Assembly (NCBI RefSeq): GCF_000331025.1
Contig: NC_020055.1
Location: 3,319,370-3,383,369 of the forward strand
Direction of reading: 5' to 3'
From: Maridesulfovibrio hydrothermalis AM13 = DSM 14728
GTDB lineage: Bacteria; Desulfobacterota; Desulfovibrionia; Desulfovibrionales; Desulfovibrionaceae
Length of the DNA stretch: 64,000 nt
This document shows, one piece after another, positions 56,952 through 64,000 of this stretch (positions within the stretch are counted from its first letter, which is position 1; each line of letters opens with the position of its first letter). The notes below the pieces were generated by a model that saw nothing but the letters and a program-made list of their open reading frames with translations, searched no databases and had not been told where the DNA came from. The position numbers were made by a program, and so were the translations under genes.

Positions 56952-56981
56952 AAAAAGGAGGGGCCGGTGCCCCTCCTTTTT
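56952..56981 (-). terminator. GC-rich hairpin between cbbM and cbbY
   Basis: AAAAAGGAGGGGC pairs with GCCCCTCCTTTTT around a four-base loop, a perfect stem with a T-run on the minus strand, placed just after the cbbM stop and before the cbbY ribosome-binding site. It probably lowers cbbY expression or shields the cbbM mRNA end. Confidence 0.85.
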
Positions 56982-56984
56982 AAA

Positions 56985-58376
56985 CTAAAGACTGAGCTGT
57001 TTACGCCAGTCCGGATAAAACTTATCCGCATCCTGCGGGAAGGATTCAAAGGCCCGGGCCAGCTCTTTATGTGCCTTGGCGTATTCGACAAGATCAACTC
57101 CCTGCTGCCATGCCTCATGAGACTGTCTGAGTGAGATTGCTCCGGCAGTCGGGCCGTCAAGATGTCCAAAAGCACCGCCTCCTGACGTCTGACATATATT
57201 TGAATGACCGAGATTTTCGAAAAAGCCGGGCAGCCTTAAAGCGTTCATGCCTCCGGAAATCATAGGAGTTGTCGCTTTCATACCGTACCATTTCTGCTTG
57301 AAATACGGTCCCTGAGCCTCTTCCCTTTCAATCATGTAGGCTATGTTCTTATCTGCCATCTCGCCTTCCATCTTACCGAATCCCATAGTGCCGGTATGAA
57401 TACCTGAAGCACCCTGAAGGCGGGACATTTTGCTCAGGACGAAAGCGGTATAGCCGCGCTTGGCCTGTGGCGATGTGACAGCTCCATGCCCTGCCCTGTG
57501 ATAATGCAGGAACTGATTTGGAAAATTCCTGCGGGCAGTTGTGATAGACGTAGGTCCGGCCACATACCCATCGACAAGAAATGCGACGCGGCTTGCATCC
57601 TCACCAAAGGCATCAAGAATAAACTCTCCACGGGCAATCATTTCCATTGGATCATCGGCTGTGATGTTAGCGGAAAAGACTTTAGCTTCTCCCGTCTCAT
57701 CCTGAGCGCGCTTCATGGCATCAGCCACGGCGGTGATGGTCTCCTTGAGAGGAGCAAATACCTGATTACCCTGCGGTTCATCATTCTTGACGAAATCGCC
57801 GCCGAGCCAGAACTTGTAGCAGGCATCGGCAAAAGGTCCGGGACGGAGGCCGAGCTTGGGCTTGACGATAGTGCCTACAATCATGCCGCCGTTCTCCATT
57901 GGACGGCCCAGCATTCTCCAGAAGTCGGCAATATTTTTTGCCGGCCCGTCAAAAAGCTCCAGATATTGTCGAGGGACATAGAAGTCGTACATCTTAGCAT
58001 ACGCCACGTCTCCCATCCCCTGATTGTTTCCAATGCACAGCGTCAGAAATGATGCGAGCATCGCCCGGCCATCGATGATATTCCGATCGAAAAGTTCAAC
58101 CGGATAGGCAATTTTCATCAGATAATCACCGTCTTTTGCTTCGCTGACCTCGTACACCAAAGCATCGACTCCTTTGGTGAAATCATCTGTGGTGCAGACT
58201 TCCACATTTGTGCCGGTAGATGACTCGGCAGCAAAATGAGCAGCCACTTCGATATGTCCATGCCCTTCTGCGGGCTTGAAAATATAGGCGCAAAGGACGT
58301 GATTTCCGTCTGCGATCAATTGATCCTCTTTGAGATCAAAATTTGCGTAACGGCTTGTCTGATCATATTGGGACAT
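56985..58376 (-). CDS. cbbM: Form II ribulose-1,5-bisphosphate carboxylase/oxygenase
   Basis: 463 residues, very close to the Rhodospirillum rubrum form II enzyme over its full length. All catalytic residues are present with a constant offset of six from R. rubrum numbering: Lys172 (TIVKPKLG), Lys197 for carbamylation with Asp199 and Glu200 ([10 protein letters not shown]), His293 (HYHRAGHG) and loop-6 Lys335 (GFGKMEGE). No small subunit gene is near, as expected for form II. It carboxylates RuBP to two 3-phosphoglycerates. AAGGAG lies before the ATG; 34 bases after prk. Confidence 0.97.
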   Translation of the reverse strand: MSQYDQTSRYANFDLKEDQLIADGNHVLCAYIFKPAEGHGHIEVAAHFAAESSTGTNVEVCTTDDFTKGVDALVYEVSEAKDGDYLMKIAYPVELFDRNIIDGRAMLASFLTLCIGNNQGMGDVAYAKMYDFYVPRQYLELFDGPAKNIADFWRMLGRPMENGGMIVGTIVKPKLGLRPGPFADACYKFWLGGDFVKNDEPQGNQVFAPLKETITAVADAMKRAQDETGEAKVFSANITADDPMEMIARGEFILDAFGEDASRVAFLVDGYVAGPTSITTARRNFPNQFLHYHRAGHGAVTSPQAKRGYTAFVLSKMSRLQGASGIHTGTMGFGKMEGEMADKNIAYMIEREEAQGPYFKQKWYGMKATTPMISGGMNALRLPGFFENLGHSNICQTSGGGAFGHLDGPTAGAISLRQSHEAWQQGVDLVEYAKAHKELARAFESFPQDADKFYPDWRKQLSL

Positions 58377-58410
58377 TGGTTTCTCCTTTATATAAGCAAT
58401 CTCATATTGC

Positions 58411-59337
58411 TTATGGATTCATTTTTGCGTTCATTAAATGAAAGCAAGTCAACAGCTGAGTAATTCCAAGAGGATAACTGACCTTCTCCTCCTGACCTTC
58501 AGTATAGCACCCGACACCTTCAGTGGTCAGATCATCTGTTTTATCAAGATGGTCTATGATGATATCCATGAGCGTTTCCGCAGTCACCGGCTTGATAGTC
58601 CCGGTGATGTGGAGGATATCCACCGGCAACCCTTCATCACGGCCCAGAGTAAGTGTCAGGCACTTTTCCTTATCGGACGGACGATGGTCGATGAACTCGG
58701 CAAAGTCAGGATGATGAATTGTCGGCCGCAGGATGAGATTGGTATTCAGATTGGTCCCGGTCTCTTCCTCTGCTCCATCCGGTCTATAGAAGTTACACAC
58801 AATATCAGCATACCGTCGCTGCGGTCGAATAAAATTCGATGAGATTTCCGTTCTTCTGTCAAGGGAGGCTTGAACTTCTTCACGTGTGTATCCGCGCTTG
58901 ATCGTATCCCGTTTGAACTTCCAGTCTACACGGAGTTCCTCATCCGGATCTAAGTAGATCTTGACGTCAAAAGCATCACGCATCTTCTTGGTGTAGAAGC
59001 CCAGCAGCCCCTCAACGATAACAAATTCCTTTGGCTCGATGTAGACCGGAGGATCGAAATCTCCCGTATGATGGTTGTACACCGGCTTGAGAATGGCCTC
59101 TCCCCGACGCAGTTGGTAGAAATTGTGCTGCATTATATCGATATAATTGCAGTCAGGATGGAGTGCTGAGATATTCTTTTCCTTCCGCTGCACCCGATTG
59201 TATTTGTGGTAATCGTCCGAACAGAGGTTCGTCACCCGATCCGGACCGAGGATTTTTTCGATACCAGCCGAGATGGTGGTTTTACCAGCAGCTGAATCGC
59301 CCACTATGCCAAGCAGGATTGGTCTTGTGCGTTGCAT
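58411..59337 (-). CDS. prk: Phosphoribulokinase
   Basis: 308 residues. P-loop [12 protein letters not shown] (Lys19), [54 protein letters not shown] and [15 protein letters not shown] match phosphoribulokinase of the larger (cyanobacterial/plant-like) class. The redox-switch Cys pair of plant enzymes is not at the P-loop. It makes RuBP for the RuBisCO encoded next. Ribosome-binding site AAAGGAGA. Confidence 0.95.
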   Translation of the reverse strand: MQRTRPILLGIVGDSAAGKTTISAGIEKILGPDRVTNLCSDDYHKYNRVQRKEKNISALHPDCNYIDIMQHNFYQLRRGEAILKPVYNHHTGDFDPPVYIEPKEFVIVEGLLGFYTKKMRDAFDVKIYLDPDEELRVDWKFKRDTIKRGYTREEVQASLDRRTEISSNFIRPQRRYADIVCNFYRPDGAEEETGTNLNTNLILRPTIHHPDFAEFIDHRPSDKEKCLTLTLGRDEGLPVDILHITGTIKPVTAETLMDIIIDHLDKTDDLTTEGVGCYTEGQEEKVSYPLGITQLLTCFHLMNAKMNP

Positions 59338-59372
59338 GGGGTATCTCCTTTTTTATATATTGAAAAATCAAT

Positions 59373-60362
59373 TTAATCGTACTTTATAGAACTGACGCGC
59401 ATCAGCTTATCAAATCTATGCCTCGATTCGACATTGCGTACAGTGCCGGTCAGTCCGCGCATAACCAGCGAGAAGGTCTTCGCTCCTTTACCTGTAAAGT
59501 CGACCCCTTTGAGAAAAGTTCCGTCAGTGATGCCGGTGGCGGCAAAAAAAACATCGTCACTGTCCACAAGGTCGTTCATCTTAAGAACTTTATTGATATC
59601 ACGCCCCGCTTCTAAAACACGCTTCTTTTCCATATCGGACTGCGGGTCCAGCTTGGCCTGCATCTCTCCGCCTAGGACTCGAACGGCGACTGCGGCCAGT
59701 ACTCCTTCAGGTGTACCACCTGTGCCCATCATGATATCAATTCCAGTGCCCGGAATGACTGCCATGAGCGCCCCGGCTACATCACCGTCCGTATGCAGCT
59801 GAATTCGCGCTCCGGCTGCCCGGATGTCGGCGATAAGTACCTTGTGCCGTTCTTTATCCAGCACGAACACTACAAGATCCTTTACTTCCTTATTTTTAGC
59901 CTGAGCTACCTTCTGAAGAATCTTTTCAACCGGTTCATTGATGTCGACCATGCCCTCAGCTTCCGGCGGAACAACCAGCTTGTTCATATAAAAAGCAGGT
60001 CCGGGGCTATACATGCTCCCTTCAGGAGTCATGGCTACCACTGAGATAGCATTGGGACGACCATGAGCCAGTAAACGGGTACCTTCAACGGGGTCGACGG
60101 CAATATCCATTCTGGGGCCGACACCAGAACCGACGGGTTCTCCGTTGTAGAGCATGGGAGCCTTATCTTTCTCACCTTCACCGATGACGACACGACCGTT
60201 GATGTCCATGGCCTGAAAACTGATACGCATTGCGTCCACGGCGGCTTCATCGCCATCTTCTTTGTTCCCCAGTCCCAGCCAGCGGGCCGAAGCGAGTGCA
60301 GCTGCTTCAGTGACACGGGCAAGGTCCAAGGCAAGATTTCTATCCGGTTGTCTTCTGGTCAT
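59373..60362 (-). CDS. glpX: Class II fructose-1,6-bisphosphatase (GlpX type)
   Basis: 329 residues. NLALDLARVTEAAALASARWLG, GEGEKDKAPMLYNGE, AVDPVEGTRLLAHGRPNAISV, YMNKLVVPPEA and GTGGTPEGVLAA are family motifs, including the metal-binding DPxEGT. In autotrophs this class often also acts on sedoheptulose-1,7-bisphosphate, which would cover both CBB phosphatase steps; no other phosphatase for it is seen. ATG 60362 is chosen with GGGAGA upstream; the frame is open 25 codons further but into leader sequence. Confidence 0.95.
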   Translation of the reverse strand: MTRRQPDRNLALDLARVTEAAALASARWLGLGNKEDGDEAAVDAMRISFQAMDINGRVVIGEGEKDKAPMLYNGEPVGSGVGPRMDIAVDPVEGTRLLAHGRPNAISVVAMTPEGSMYSPGPAFYMNKLVVPPEAEGMVDINEPVEKILQKVAQAKNKEVKDLVVFVLDKERHKVLIADIRAAGARIQLHTDGDVAGALMAVIPGTGIDIMMGTGGTPEGVLAAVAVRVLGGEMQAKLDPQSDMEKKRVLEAGRDINKVLKMNDLVDSDDVFFAATGITDGTFLKGVDFTGKGAKTFSLVMRGLTGTVRNVESRHRFDKLMRVSSIKYD

Positions 60363-60510
60363 AACTATGGTCTCCCACAAAAGGTTAAACCGCTTATTAT
60401 ATAAAGAGAGGCAAGGGCTGATGTGTTGCGGTCGCATGATTTACGAAAAGCACCCTGCAATGAGATTTTGAAAGAATACTCTTCCCTTGTCCCTCCCTCG
60501 GAGAGGAAGA

Positions 60511-60534
60511 TACCGGCCTGCGGTAGAGCCGGTA
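60511..60534 (-). promoter_or_regulatory. Hairpin at the predicted 5' end of the CBB operon transcript
   Basis: TACCGGC (60511-60517) pairs perfectly with GCCGGTA (60528-60534). On the minus strand it would be the first structure after the start expected from the -24/-12 promoter, about 150 bases before the glpX ATG. The rest of the leader (60363-60510) holds no ORF. Confidence 0.5.
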
Positions 60535-60550
60535 CTCATGAACATGGAGT

Positions 60551-60566
60551 TACAACTCGCGTGCCA
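60551..60566 (-). promoter_or_regulatory. Sigma-54 promoter of the glpX-prk-cbbM-cbbY operon
   Basis: Minus strand reads CTGGCACGCGAGTTGTA, against the consensus YTGGCACGNNNNTTGCW: the -24 box is exact and the -12 box differs in one base (TTGT for TTGC). Expected start near 60540. Confidence 0.75.
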
Positions 60567-60650
60567 GTTGAAGTAGGGGTAAACTCACCTTAAATAAGTA
60601 CATAATTACGCACACATAGACATTTTATATATTCGACAGTGGAATTAATA

Positions 60651-60668
60651 TGTGCCGCAGGAGTCACA
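60651..60668. promoter_or_regulatory. Enhancer-type dyad 1
   Basis: TGTGCCGCAGGAGTCACA, an 18-bp imperfect dyad (TGTG...CACA), about 85-100 bp upstream of the -24/-12 promoter, the usual distance for sigma-54 activator sites. Confidence 0.6.
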
Positions 60669-60692
60669 AGCGGCTTCGGCATGGACAGAAGG

Positions 60693-60710
60693 TGTGCCGT
60701 GAGTAGCACA
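60693..60710. promoter_or_regulatory. Enhancer-type dyad 2
   Basis: TGTGCCGTGAGTAGCACA, an 18-bp dyad with perfect TGTGC/GCACA arms, sharing TGTGCCG and GAGT with dyad 1. The centres of the two sites are 42 bp apart, about four helical turns. Confidence 0.65.
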
Positions 60711-60793
60711 GATCAATGGAAAACACGGCCAGAGAATCTGCTCTCAGGGTGTGAGCCATATTAACCGGAAAGCCTAGATCACAAATAAACAAA

Positions 60794-60824
60794 GGGGCTG
60801 ACTGAATATCTCACAGTCAGCCCC
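60794..60824 (-). terminator. Terminator after the regulator and 71-residue ORF
   Basis: GGGGCTGACTG and CAGTCAGCCCC stem; T-rich TTTGTTTATTTG follows on the minus strand. It separates the regulator unit from the sigma-54 operon. Confidence 0.85.
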
Positions 60825-60848
60825 GCGGGCAAAAGCACATCCTTATTT

Positions 60849-61064
60849 TTAGTCAGCAAAAACCGCAGAGTCATCACGACTAATACCGGCCTTTTCTGGA
60901 GATATTTCGCAAACCGGCCATAAATCTCCAGTTGCTGGATTCAACTCAGGCGCGACCGCATCAGAACATCTCATCAATAACCTGCTGAGGGTTCCCCTTT
61001 CAGTCAGATACTGGAATGGACAGATATCATCCTGCACAGACGGCCTGATGATTCGAGGCAGCAT
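60849..61064 (-). CDS. Small protein of unknown function after the sigma-54 activator
   Basis: 71 residues, beginning MLPRIIRPSVQDDICPFQYL, with three Cys (Cys15, 33 and 52) and no membrane segment. It starts nine bases after the stop of the activator gene and ends before a terminator, so it is probably cotranscribed. Ribosome-binding site is weak (GATGG). No family recognised; it could be a small modulator of the regulator or simply a chance ORF. Confidence 0.5.
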   Translation of the reverse strand: MLPRIIRPSVQDDICPFQYLTERGTLSRLLMRCSDAVAPELNPATGDLWPVCEISPEKAGISRDDSAVFAD

Positions 61065-61073
61065 TCCATCATC

Positions 61074-62444
61074 TTACATCCCATACTTTTTCATCTTCCT
61101 GTAAAACGTACGGCGAGGTATTCCAGATATTCTTGACGCCTCGCTGACATTGCCATCAGCTTTTTCAAGAAAGCGCACCAGTTCTTTTTTCTCAAAGTTT
61201 TCCATGACCTGATCTTTCTTGGACTGGAACAAGTCCGCTTTTTCAGGCTCATCCGGAACAGCTGGGCTGATGGGACAACCAAATGATCGTGAATCGTCGA
61301 TACGTAAAGCCAAGTCATCCGGACAGATGAGACCGTCCGAGCACAAAATTGCAGCACGCTCGATAACGTTTTCCAACTCCCTGACATTGCCCGGCCAGTC
61401 GTACCGGCCCATACATTCAAGAGCTTCGTCCGAAATGCCCCTCAACTTTTTGTTAAGCTTGGCTTCGGCCTTGGTGACGAAGTGGTATGCCAGATAAGGA
61501 ATATCAACCTTCCTTTCCCGCAGGGCGGGGATATCAATTGTAAAGGTATTGAACCGATAGAACAGATCCCGGCGAAAGGTCTCGTTATTCATCGCATATT
61601 CCAGATCTCTGTTGGTCGCTGCGATAACCCTGACATTGACGGTCATGATTTCCGTGCTCCCGACCCTCCGGACTTCCCCCGTCTGGAGAAAGCGCAACAG
61701 CTTGGCCTGAAGTTCCGGCAGCATATCGCCGATCTCGTCCAAAAAGAGCGTTCCTCCATCGGCTTCCTCAAGCAACCCCTTACGGTCACTCTCAGCTCCG
61801 GTAAAAGCACCCTTCTTGTAACCGAAGAGTTCACTTTCCATAAGCGTCGAGGTCAACGCGGTACAGTTGATTGATATATAAGGCCGGTTGCGCAGATGGC
61901 TTGCCTGATGAATGGCTCGCGCGATCAAATCTTTTCCTACACCGGTTTCACCGAGCAGCAAAACGGTTGTAGGAGTCGCTGCAACGCGGTCTACAAGATC
62001 CATGATCTCGCACATCAGAACAGATTTTCCGATAATCTGCGTATCACCGCCACGCTGCTCAATTTCCCGCTTGGCAGCATGATAACGGTCACGGAAACGA
62101 GCCTCTTTGCGCAACGAAACCGTCAGCAGGCGAATCAGCCTTGCGGCCGCCTTTTCCAGAACAATCACACGATCGTGTTTGTGCTGCCTGATGTGCTCGA
62201 TGACTTCCCCGTTTCTTGAGGCGTTGACGATGATATCAAGCTTGTAGGCATCACCATATGAAGACAGCTCGTTAACAAGAGGTACACCAATGTCTTTAGC
62301 GAGCTTAATACTCGACGGGTCCGCCTGCATGTCCAGCAGACAGGCAATTTCGACACCGTGCACACCCTTGACCGCCTTAATGAACGGGGCACAAGTTTTC
62401 CCCGATCCTGCAACCAGGACCTGTATCTTGGTGTCTTTCCACAT
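61074..62444 (-). CDS. Sigma-54 activator with Rossmann-like N-terminal domain
   Basis: 456 residues. Residues 6-105 look like a dinucleotide-binding fold: VLVAGSGKTCAPFIKAV (Gly-rich turn), IACLLDMQADP with an acidic residue after strand 2, LDIIVNASRNGEVIEHI. The AAA+ domain follows with GETGVGKD (165-172), GAFTGA (212-217, sigma-54 contact), GGTLFLDEIGD (Walker B) and arginine-finger RRDLFYRF, then a Fis-type HTH (NVSEASRISGIPRRTFYRKMKKYGM). No receiver, GAF or PAS domain. Lies between gap and the CBB operon whose promoter is of the sigma-54 type, so it is the likely activator. GGAGGGA precedes the ATG. Confidence 0.93.
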   Translation of the reverse strand: MWKDTKIQVLVAGSGKTCAPFIKAVKGVHGVEIACLLDMQADPSSIKLAKDIGVPLVNELSSYGDAYKLDIIVNASRNGEVIEHIRQHKHDRVIVLEKAAARLIRLLTVSLRKEARFRDRYHAAKREIEQRGGDTQIIGKSVLMCEIMDLVDRVAATPTTVLLLGETGVGKDLIARAIHQASHLRNRPYISINCTALTSTLMESELFGYKKGAFTGAESDRKGLLEEADGGTLFLDEIGDMLPELQAKLLRFLQTGEVRRVGSTEIMTVNVRVIAATNRDLEYAMNNETFRRDLFYRFNTFTIDIPALRERKVDIPYLAYHFVTKAEAKLNKKLRGISDEALECMGRYDWPGNVRELENVIERAAILCSDGLICPDDLALRIDDSRSFGCPISPAVPDEPEKADLFQSKKDQVMENFEKKELVRFLEKADGNVSEASRISGIPRRTFYRKMKKYGM

Positions 62445-62521
62445 ATTCCCTCCAAGGCTGGCGGGCCTTTATGGGGCCACACCTACTCCGAAAAATCGGG
62501 AATGCGGGTGTCCCCTGTTCC

Positions 62522-63520
62522 TTATAAAAATGCTCCAACCTTGCGAATAAGGCGAAGAAGCTGGTTAGTAAAACTCGACTCATTATCATACCAGATAATG
62601 CACTTGACCATCCGGTCAGCCATAACGGCAGTACATAGGCCATCCACAACTCCACCGTAGGTCGATCCAATATAATCAGTGGATGCAAGGGGAATCTCGG
62701 TGTAACCCATAATACTCCTGAGTTCGCTTTTAGAGGCAGCTTTCAACGCTGCATTGACTTTTTCAATTGTAACATCATTCTTTACATCTGCAACGAAATC
62801 AACAAGCGACACGTTAGGTGTGGGAACCCTCACAGCCATACCGTCGAGCTTCCCTTTAAGTTCCGGGATGACTTCCGTTACACTGCGGGCTGCCCCCGTG
62901 GTTGTCGGCAGCATATTAACAGCGCCGGCCCTGCCCCGGCGCAAATCCTTATGCGTTCCGTCCAGAACCCGCTGACTCATGGTGTACGAGTGAATAGTGG
63001 TCATAAGCCCCCGTTCAATGCCGAATGATTCATGCAGAACCTTGGCAACAGGAGCCAGACAGTTGGTTGTGCATGAAGCATTGGAAATAATATTATCCTC
63101 AGCTTTGAGCAGGTGATCGTTGACTCCCATAACAATGGTCGCGTCACAGTCAGAACCGGGAGCACTGATAACCACCTTTTCGCAGCCACAAGCAATCATC
63201 TGTTCACAACTGACACGGTCACGGAAGGCTCCCGTACTTTCCACAACGATATCAACATCCCAATCCCCCCAGCTCCATTCGCCGGGAGCATCACGTGTAA
63301 CCACTACTTGTTTGCCATCCACGAGAAAGCCTTTTTCATTATCTTCGACTTCACCGTCAAACGTACCGTGAATTGAATCGTACTTGAGAAGGTGTGCCAG
63401 CTGGCCGTTATCGGCCCGAGCGTTGACCACAGCGAGTTCATACCCTTTTTCATTGGCAAGAAGTCTGGCAAGGTAACGCCCTATACGTCCAAAGCCGTTG
63501 ATACCTATTCTAATACTCAT
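62522..63520 (-). CDS. gap: Glyceraldehyde-3-phosphate dehydrogenase of the CBB cluster
   Basis: 332 residues. GINGFGRIGRYLARLL, SNASCTTNCLAP (catalytic Cys150), His177 in TTIHSYT, and YDNESSFTNQLLRL. After the second strand the sequence is VVNARADNG, where NAD-specific enzymes have an Asp (ND-L); the Ala/Arg here suggests use of NADPH or both cofactors. It reduces 1,3-bisphosphoglycerate in carbon fixation. AAGGAGG lies before the ATG. Confidence 0.94.
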   Translation of the reverse strand: MSIRIGINGFGRIGRYLARLLANEKGYELAVVNARADNGQLAHLLKYDSIHGTFDGEVEDNEKGFLVDGKQVVVTRDAPGEWSWGDWDVDIVVESTGAFRDRVSCEQMIACGCEKVVISAPGSDCDATIVMGVNDHLLKAEDNIISNASCTTNCLAPVAKVLHESFGIERGLMTTIHSYTMSQRVLDGTHKDLRRGRAGAVNMLPTTTGAARSVTEVIPELKGKLDGMAVRVPTPNVSLVDFVADVKNDVTIEKVNAALKAASKSELRSIMGYTEIPLASTDYIGSTYGGVVDGLCTAVMADRMVKCIIWYDNESSFTNQLLRLIRKVGAFL

Positions 63521-63831
63521 CTATGCCTCCTTGGCGGCTCCTGCCGCTCTCGCTGTGCCTCTGTTGACTAAACATAGTCCATCCGGGCTTATTTCCAGAC
63601 CGAAAACTCTTTCAACGGCATTTTCCGGCTGGTAAATGGTTTATTTTTCTTTCGAAAAACAAACGACACTAATTAATTTTAATTATTTTAAATGGATACT
63701 GTAAACAATCGGGGAAAGGGGATCTGATTGGACCAGAATTTACCGTTCATCGTATGATTTTTTCCGTTCACTTCGGATTGCACCCCCAAACCGCTTACAG
63801 TTGTGGTATGCCTTCCAGCCTCAGGAAGATG
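63521..63831. other. Intergenic region between rpe copy 2 and gap
   Basis: About 310 bases; AT-rich near 63665-63700. No ORF or strong hairpin. A poor -24/-12-like sequence at 63546-63559 is discussed under rejected items. The promoter for gap is not clear. Confidence 0.5.
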
Positions 63832-64000
63832 CTAACCAGCGGCTCTCAAGAATGTTCTGAGCCTTTCGTCATATGGTGGATGACCGAAAAAAGCCGATCC
63901 GGACACGAGAATATCCGCACCGGCATGACGAAGTTCGGCGATATTATCCGGAGTAACACCACCATCCACCTGAATCAGCGTATCTGATCCCGTCGCCTTG
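63832..64000 (-). CDS. rpe: Ribulose-phosphate 3-epimerase, second copy (C-terminal part)
   Basis: Partial gene running off the right edge; the last 56 residues are visible. They read LIQVDGGVTPDNIAELRHAGADILVSGSAFFGHPPYDERLRTFLRAAG, the C-terminal phosphate-binding end of the epimerase. It is closely related to, but distinct from, the copy at 42860-43528. In the CBB cycle it returns xylulose 5-phosphate to ribulose 5-phosphate. Confidence 0.9.
   Translation of the reverse strand, partial: KATGSDTLIQVDGGVTPDNIAELRHAGADILVSGSAFFGHPPYDERLRTFLRAAG

Noticed and set aside
63546-63559. GG-N10-GC spacing on the minus strand before gap (GAGGCACAGCGAGAGC), a possible sigma-54 promoter
   Set aside because: The -12 box reads GAGC instead of TTGC, and the predicted start would fall almost on the ribosome-binding site of gap. 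No dyad like those at 60651-60710 lies upstream.

Overview
The window looks like chromosome from a marine, moderately AT-rich sulfate reducer of the Desulfovibrionales (Desulfovibrio/Maridesulfovibrio type). This rests on gene content: the siroheme-dependent Ahb heme pathway (ahbC-hemB-ahbD plus an AhbA/B subunit), RNase J, a proline-using PutA with an Lrp-type regulator, polar-flagellum genes read from sigma-28 and sigma-54 type promoters, and several c-di-GMP proteins. I saw no rRNA, tRNA, CRISPR array or intact insertion sequence.

Layout. 0-3 kb: a lytic transglycosylase running off the left edge and a TPR/degenerate-GGDEF protein. 3-6 kb: panC, metK and an unknown protein. 6-9.3 kb (minus strand): small unknown proteins, a SHOCT membrane protein, and a ParB-like gene coupled to a spore-photoproduct-lyase-like radical SAM gene. 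9.5-15 kb: an EF-G-like GTPase, plsC, RNase J and a fumarylacetoacetase-fold hydrolase. 15-19 kb: rpsB-tsf-pyrH-frr-uppS, with a structured leader before rpsB and an in-frame amber codon at the expected 5' end of pyrH. 19.4-25.2 kb: four AT-rich secreted or lipoprotein genes and a GAF/HD-GYP gene, lying where uppS would normally run straight into cdsA. 25.6-29.6 kb: cdsA-dxr-rseP-tsaB. 29.8-35.7 kb: flagellin, fliD, fliS and two glycosyltransferases. 35.8-38.5 kb: zinc-ribbon/Yip1 protein, unknown protein, OmpA-type lipoprotein. 38.9-43.5 kb: the heme operon ending in rpe. 43.6-55.5 kb: DUF445, a diguanylate cyclase, an Mla-type lipid transporter operon, a chemoreceptor, putA and its Lrp regulator.

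The most striking part is 56.2-64 kb, a compact Calvin-Benson-Bassham cluster on the minus strand: ribulose-phosphate 3-epimerase (partial), GAPDH, a sigma-54 activator, a 71-residue ORF, class II fructose bisphosphatase, phosphoribulokinase, form II RuBisCO with all catalytic residues, and a CbbY-like phosphatase. There is no LysR-type CbbR. The regulator instead has a Rossmann-like N-terminal domain joined to an AAA+ sigma-54 activator. Directly upstream of the bisphosphatase-kinase-RuBisCO-phosphatase operon lie a near-consensus -24/-12 promoter and two 18-bp dyads whose centres are 42 bp apart. Together these suggest carbon fixation switched by a sigma-54 enhancer protein that senses a nucleotide or metabolite. 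That regulatory arrangement is an inference, but the sequence elements are directly visible.
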